Shown here: positions 60,101 to 64,000 of the stretch, in pieces
How positions within the stretch are numbered: the stretch's first letter is position 1
Layout: the number at the start of each line of letters is the position of its first letter
Assembly (NCBI RefSeq): GCF_029109325.1
Contig: NZ_JAQKQJ010000018.1
Coordinates: 372,001-436,000, forward strand
Direction of reading: 5' to 3'
Source: Nodosilinea sp. PGN35
GTDB taxonomy: Bacteria; Cyanobacteriota; Cyanobacteriia; Phormidesmidales; Phormidesmidaceae
DNA: 64,000 nucleotides
Position numbers and translations under genes: made by a program
The notes under the pieces: generated by a model
Seen by the model: only the letters and a program-made list of their open reading frames with translations
What the model was told of the DNA's origin: nothing
Database searches by the model: none

Positions 60101-60456
60101 AAATGAAGTTCATCTTGGGAGAATACCTGGAGCGGGCTAATCTCCAGGGGGATAGCGATCGCGCCAATTTCATCCGGCAGCTCTTAAAACTTCTACAGCC
60201 CAACTCCCAGGAACCCGTAGACCCCGGTAGCTTAGCCGAACGCTGGCTCGACCTGATTCGTCCCATCTGGTATGACTGCCTCAAACAGCAACGGCGGCGG
60301 CATGGCCCCCTCAGGTTGAAAGATATCCGTCAAGAACTGCTGGATAGACCACTGGTGACCCAAGACTTAAAAAAGGCTTTCACAGACATCGATTTGGGAT
60401 ACCTCAAGCCCCTGGACGAGCGAATTGTCGCGGCGATCGTTGGCGTTGCCTCATGA
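57164..60456 (+). pseudogene. PLD-type nuclease fused to SF2 helicase, interrupted by a frameshift
   Basis: The first frame (57164-59155, 663 aa) has a phospholipase-D-like domain with one HKD motif, H-A-K-I-F-R-G-D and G-S-S-N-F, near residues 153-170, then SF2 helicase motifs: Walker A A-T-G-S-G-K-T near 288 and D-E-A-H near 371, plus T-A-T-P. The second frame (59116-60456, 446 aa) continues with the C-terminal helicase domain: G-I-V-I-A-F-D-K-S, S-D-A-M-S-E-G-I-N-L and Q-R-I-G-R-I-D-R. The frames overlap in an A-rich stretch near 59145; one base change would restore a protein of about 1,090 aa. It may be a defence helicase-nuclease; it could still work as two chains. Confidence 0.8.
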
Positions 60457-60476
60457 CCGTTGGCTTTCGACTGCTG

Positions 60477-61675
60477 CTACATCTCAACGTCTACAGTCTT
60501 CTTGACTACCGCCCTTGGCCTACTCCCTAAATCTCGCTGCATAGCCGCGATCGCCTTCTCCGACAGTGACTGTCCTTTCGCTACTTCCCTTGCCACCTCG
60601 GTTATCCGGCTCAAATAGCCCTCTGGTCTCCCCAGCGCCACGGCTGCCCAATGCCACCGCCAGAGTTGACCCAACTCTGAGCGACTCTGCTGCCATCCAT
60701 CGCCGCCCCCCTCTGGATTGACCAACACCTCATTCCAGTCCTTGCCCTGGTTCGGCGTCAGTCGCTCAATCCCCGGCACCTGCTGAGCCACCCGCCAGGC
60801 CATGGTCTCCCCCGCCACATCGGCATCAAACGCCGCTGCTACCAGCCCCCCACTCCGTAGCACCGTCTTCAGTGTCTCAACTGGCACCCATCCGGAGCCA
60901 TCCGTCGAGAGGTAAATCGATACCCCTTCCTCCGGCCCTCGCTGCGCCCGATCCAGCACCGCTAGCGACATCGTATCGATCGGCGACTCTGCCAGCAGTA
61001 CACGACTAACTGGCCCCTGCCCCGTACCAATCCAAAACCACCCCCGGTCTCTGGCCGAGCCCGGTGCTAACCCGTGAAAATGATTCGCCTCTCCCCATGT
61101 TCCTCTCAAACTGGCCCCAATGACCTCACCCCGACTCCAGGTTTGGGCCTGCAACTCGTGGCGCAGAAATACGGCATTAAAGATCAAGCCCCGCTCATGG
61201 AGCCGATCCACCAAGACCGCTGGTAGCTTGCGGGCTTCCACCAGATACTCACGCGCCCCCGCCCAGCGATGTTCACTCGGGTAGGCACCTCCAACACCCT
61301 GGGTTCTCGCTCTTCAGTTTGTGCATAGGCCGCTACGTGAGCAGGCCGCTGAGACAAATCTCGGCCCGACAACCACTCCACCGCTTCTTTGAACTCTACC
61401 CTCTGCACCTGCATCACCAAGTCGATCGCTCCTCGCCCCCCAGCATCCGCCAACCAGTCCATAAACAACGGCCCGCTAATGCTGATGATGTGGTCGCCAT
61501 TGCGCCACTTGTGCTTGTCGTGGCGATCGCATTCCAGCCCCAAATGTGCCGCCACATCCTCCAGATCTGCCCCCCGCAGCTCATCGGCAACTTCTTGCAG
61601 CGTCGGCCCTTGGATAGGTGTTACAGGTTTGGACTGAGGCAGATCGAGGGACGGTAAATCCCGTGAGGGCACCAC
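60477..61675 (-). pseudogene. Plasmid-type TOPRIM primase (DUF3991-like), frameshifted
   Basis: The N-terminal part (61184-61675, GTG start) has L-E-D-V-A-A-H-L-G-L and a zinc-less CHC2-like fold, ending with F-K-E-A-V-E-W-L-S-G. The C-terminal part (60477-61241) continues in another frame with K-L-P-A-V-L-V-D-R-L-H-E-R-G, the TOPRIM core L-L-A-E-S-P-I-D-T-M-S and A-A-F-D-A-D-V-A-G. Joining the frames at the G-run near 61255 gives R-E-Y-L-V-E-A-R-K-L-P, a natural sequence, so a one-base indel there explains the split. Plasmid and ICE replication genes look like this. Confidence 0.8.
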
Positions 61676-61704
61676 TGCCGCCTACTCCTGTTGCCATAGC
61701 GGAT

Positions 61705-62472
61705 TTAGGCCACGACGTGGCCTCCGTCCAGTGGGGTGACCTGTCCGAAACGGTTCCACGTCAAACAAACTCTGCACCTGGAACTCAGGCTCCTCATGCC
61801 TGGGGTATCAACTACAGCTTCGGGTTCAGGCAGTGATGGTTCCTCTACAACAAGGGCAGGCGGTTGGTGGGGATGAGAGGTGGCGTGCAGCGGATCGTGG
61901 ATCAGTTCGCTAAGTTTGGCATCGCCGTCATCATCACTCAGTTCCAGGCATTGCGGAACAGGGGGGACTGTCGTTGAGTTGAACTGAGTCCAGAGGTAGT
62001 GCCACAGATCTTCGGTTCCCATGGGGGTGACCTGAAGACCCATGCGGGCATTGAGCTGCTGCTCCCAGTGCAGGTAGCCATCGGTAAAGCCCTGAGTGAG
62101 AAGCTGAACGTAGTACTTTTGTTGGTTTTGCTCCTTCAGTCCCTTGAAGGTGTCGTACTGGGCGACCACCCAGACCAGCAGCTTTTCAACATGGTCGGCA
62201 CTTTGCTCTTGCCCCGACCCAAGGGGATAGGTGGCGAAGAGGTAGAGCTGTTTGGGTTGGCGCTGTTTCTCGGTGGTTAAATCGCGGATAGCGCGTTGTT
62301 GCGCCAGCAACAGGAATTGGCTTTCGACGGTATCGAAGAGCTGGGCCAGGGTCGGGTTGGCGTGGGTGGTGATGCTGATGAATAGCAGGATGCCGGTAAT
62401 GATGCCCAACAGCGTCCAGCCGCTGATGCCCCAGAGTTTGACGCGGGCCAGGCTGTTTCCGGCTCTGGACAA
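61705..62472 (-). CDS. Membrane-anchored plasmid-type protein, probably damaged at both ends
   Basis: A 255-aa frame from a TTG. One membrane helix (L-L-G-I-I-T-G-I-L-L-F-I-S) near residues 21-36, then a helical region rich in Gln, with A-Q-Y-D-T-F-K-G-L. Upstream in the same frame an ATG at 62529 reads S-F-V-S-N-R-L-G-R-F-A-P-Q-F-F and then a TAA 3 codons before this TTG, so a nonsense change may have shortened the N-terminus. Near 61800 another frame reads E-P-E-F-Q-V-Q-S-L-F-D-V, more protein-like than the annotated tail. It directly precedes the primase gene. Confidence 0.5.
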   Translation of the reverse strand: MSRAGNSLARVKLWGISGWTLLGIITGILLFISITTHANPTLAQLFDTVESQFLLLAQQRAIRDLTTEKQRQPKQLYLFATYPLGSGQEQSADHVEKLLVWVVAQYDTFKGLKEQNQQKYYVQLLTQGFTDGYLHWEQQLNARMGLQVTPMGTEDLWHYLWTQFNSTTVPPVPQCLELSDDDGDAKLSELIHDPLHATSHPHQPPALVVEEPSLPEPEAVVDTPGMRSLSSRCRVCLTWNRFGQVTPLDGGHVVA

Positions 62473-62529
62473 GCGACGTTAAAAGAACTGAGGCGCAAAA
62501 CGCCCCAGGCGGTTAGATACAAAACTCAT

Positions 62530-63009
62530 CTTGCCTACTCCAAATGATGTGGACGTAGGTAGATTGCTCCCTGGCAGATGGAGTAGGACGATTTTCAGCC
62601 ACGGGTGACCGATCGTTGGTCTCGTCACCAAAGGTCAGGCACGGAACTTTATCAGGAACTTAAGATTAGCGACTCAATCTTTATCGCACTTTAACTCAGA
62701 AAGTATTACTTGGTAATGCCGGGTGAAGCTGCCTGAAAAGTAAAGCAGGCTTTAGATTTTGTTTACATTCTGGTGGTGTCAACCTCTAGCTAGAAGGGTC
62801 GACAAGCTTATGGGGCAAGGCTTTCGCGCCGTGATACTTGCGGCCTGCGGGATTGGCAAAAGTATGAGGAATGCTTGATTAAGGTGATGTGAAGCTGATT
62901 AAGGTTTTACTTCATCACCTCTAGCATTCTGTAAATCTACATCCCGCTCACTTTCGACCACCTGAGTAGGAGGCTAGGATAGCGGCAGTTGGTCTCGTCA
63001 CTATCCTTA
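62530..63009. other. 480-bp gap, no gene seen
   Basis: Lies between the divergent membrane-anchored gene and the small DNA-binding-like gene. AT-rich near 62640-62780; it may hold promoters for both. A direct repeat GATTAAGG(T) occurs near 62876 and 62898. Confidence 0.45.
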
Positions 63010-63438
63010 ATGGTCAAGTCACCTGTGCCTCACGATAAATCTTCGTCCGATGCCTCAGAAGGCGGATGCCGCCCAACGTTCTACATGACCGCTGAATTGC
63101 TGGAGGCAATCGAGGCCCAGTGCGCGGCGGAGGGGAATCGTAAGCGATCGCCCTTCCTGGCCGAGATCATGGAACTGCTGCTCACGAGTGACGTGGGGCA
63201 ACAGCTGCGAGACGGTGCCCAAAAGCACCGCCGTCCGCTAATTCATGAACTAGAAGCGAATCTAGTTCTGTTCAATGAGCACATCCCGACAGAACGAATT
63301 GTGGAGTTGGCGGAAGCGAGCCAGCGTAACCCAGACCAGATGCTGGTGCGCCTGATTCTGTTAGGCTTGCGGGTTTACGAAAAAGCCATCTCGCGGATGG
63401 AATCGGAGATCGACGGTGGGCCGGAGGTCGTGTCGTAG
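63010..63438 (+). CDS. Small plasmid-type DNA-binding-like protein
   Basis: A 142-aa protein from the ATG at 63010. T-F-Y-M-T-A-E-L-L-E-A-I-E-A-Q-C resembles a ribbon-helix-helix segment; the rest is helical (I-M-E-L-L-L-T-S; L-V-R-L-I-L-L-G-L). It may be a mobilisation or partition regulator. The longer frame to 62989 uses TTG and is less likely. Confidence 0.6.
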   Translation: MVKSPVPHDKSSSDASEGGCRPTFYMTAELLEAIEAQCAAEGNRKRSPFLAEIMELLLTSDVGQQLRDGAQKHRRPLIHELEANLVLFNEHIPTERIVELAEASQRNPDQMLVRLILLGLRVYEKAISRMESEIDGGPEVVS

Positions 63439-63714
63439 CGTTCAACATAGCTTTGATCGTTTCGTCCGCATTCTGTCTGTCAACTCAGTACAAGTGATGT
63501 ACTGATGATATTTGCTACCTAATCGTCGGGTGGCGGAGTGATGGCCTGTTTGCCCCAGGGTCGTAGTCGCTCGTATCACCGCCATCGCACACGCAGGGTT
63601 GTTGAACTGAGATGAAAAACAAGTTTAAGCAACGCTTTGGGGGCAGAGCATCGGGAGCCATTCCCGCTCTTGCTGCTGTGGTCACTATTAGGTCGGTAGC
63701 AGGGTAGGGGCACC

Positions 63715-64000
63715 ATGGCTCGATTTTTGACGCGCCGCTACGCGGCGGTGACCTGGGCTGAGGCGATCCGGCTAGCGGCGTTGGATGGCACGCCCTGGCC
63801 GGAGATCCAGGGAGTTGAGGAGGCGTACCTCCTGCACCGCGAGGAGTGGTGGGCCTGGTGGTCGGATGGGCGGTTAACGACGGCGATTGGGTTGCCGGAA
63901 TCGCTGTGTTCCCAAAGTCTTTCGCTCGATGTGATCGGCCTGATCTCGGGGGTATGGGAGAGCTACGCTGGGACTCTGGCCTGTGGGTGGGCGACGCTGG
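63715..64000 (+). CDS. Hypothetical protein, runs off the window end
   Basis: Open frame from an ATG at 63715 to the window end, beginning M-A-R-F-L-T-R-R-Y-A-A-V-T-W-A-E-A-I and containing E-E-W-W-A-W-W-S-D-G. AGGTCGGTAGCAGGGTAGGGG lies upstream, with weak Shine-Dalgarno character. At least 95 codons with no stop; no family recognised from this part. Confidence 0.55.
   Translation, partial: MARFLTRRYAAVTWAEAIRLAALDGTPWPEIQGVEEAYLLHREEWWAWWSDGRLTTAIGLPESLCSQSLSLDVIGLISGVWESYAGTLACGWATL

Overview
The window looks like a cyanobacterial chromosome of fairly high GC. The HIP1-type palindrome GCGATCGC recurs throughout, and the genes include typical cyanobacterial families (DUF4278, DUF4058, Uma2 proteins, the LNASYEPLN-type HNH protein, a RodZ-like HTH/DUF4115 protein). 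The exact genus cannot be read from the sequence; a filamentous Leptolyngbya/Nodosilinea-like cyanobacterium is only a guess. Bases 1-16.8 kb are ordinary chromosome and every long gene there is intact: 2-Cys peroxiredoxin (cut by the window edge), a redoxin-fold relative, alanine racemase, an HNH nuclease, a DHH phosphoesterase, an RND efflux pump with its adaptor, a sugar-nucleotide reductase-like SDR, an MscS channel, a RodZ-like protein, an RluB-type pseudouridine synthase, a sensor kinase, a DUF4278 protein, a creatininase-family hydrolase and tRNA-Cys(GCA). The tRNA-Cys 3' half (48 bp) is repeated exactly at 37114-37161, so 16.8-37.2 kb is a 20.3-kb integrated element. It carries a tyrosine integrase (one-base frameshift), a tightly overlapping minus-strand replication block (VapE-like primase-helicase, HNH, ASCH, small HTH), a divergent XRE regulator with a palindromic operator candidate, small membrane proteins, and a long minus-strand block with a tail-fibre-like protein, FHA proteins, a 908-aa glycine-zipper protein and several unrecognised proteins. 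I recognise no capsid, portal or terminase, so this may be an undescribed satellite or virus-like element. Inside it a 1,573-bp segment with the FHA gene is tandemly duplicated. A second, decayed integrase directly follows the right att site, suggesting two successive integrations at the same tRNA. Bases 38.7-47.6 kb hold an NTP-dependent conflict system: VMAP-type protein, MoxR AAA ATPase and vWA protein (the classical ternary set), surrounded by four C-terminal or stand-alone formylglycine-generating-enzyme-like (FGE, C-type-lectin-fold) domains, one fused to TIR. The FGE C-termini vary where diversity-generating retroelements act in related proteins. Bases 47.6-64 kb mix two Uma2 genes, an orphan ParD antitoxin with a cut toxin remnant, a decayed MobF relaxase, a DUF5996 protein, a NACHT/STAND NTPase followed by a PD-(D/E)XK-like nuclease ORF, a PLD-SF2 helicase split by a frameshift, a frameshifted plasmid TOPRIM primase and other plasmid-type genes. 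Broken genes are concentrated to the right of the tRNA, as expected for an accreting genomic island.
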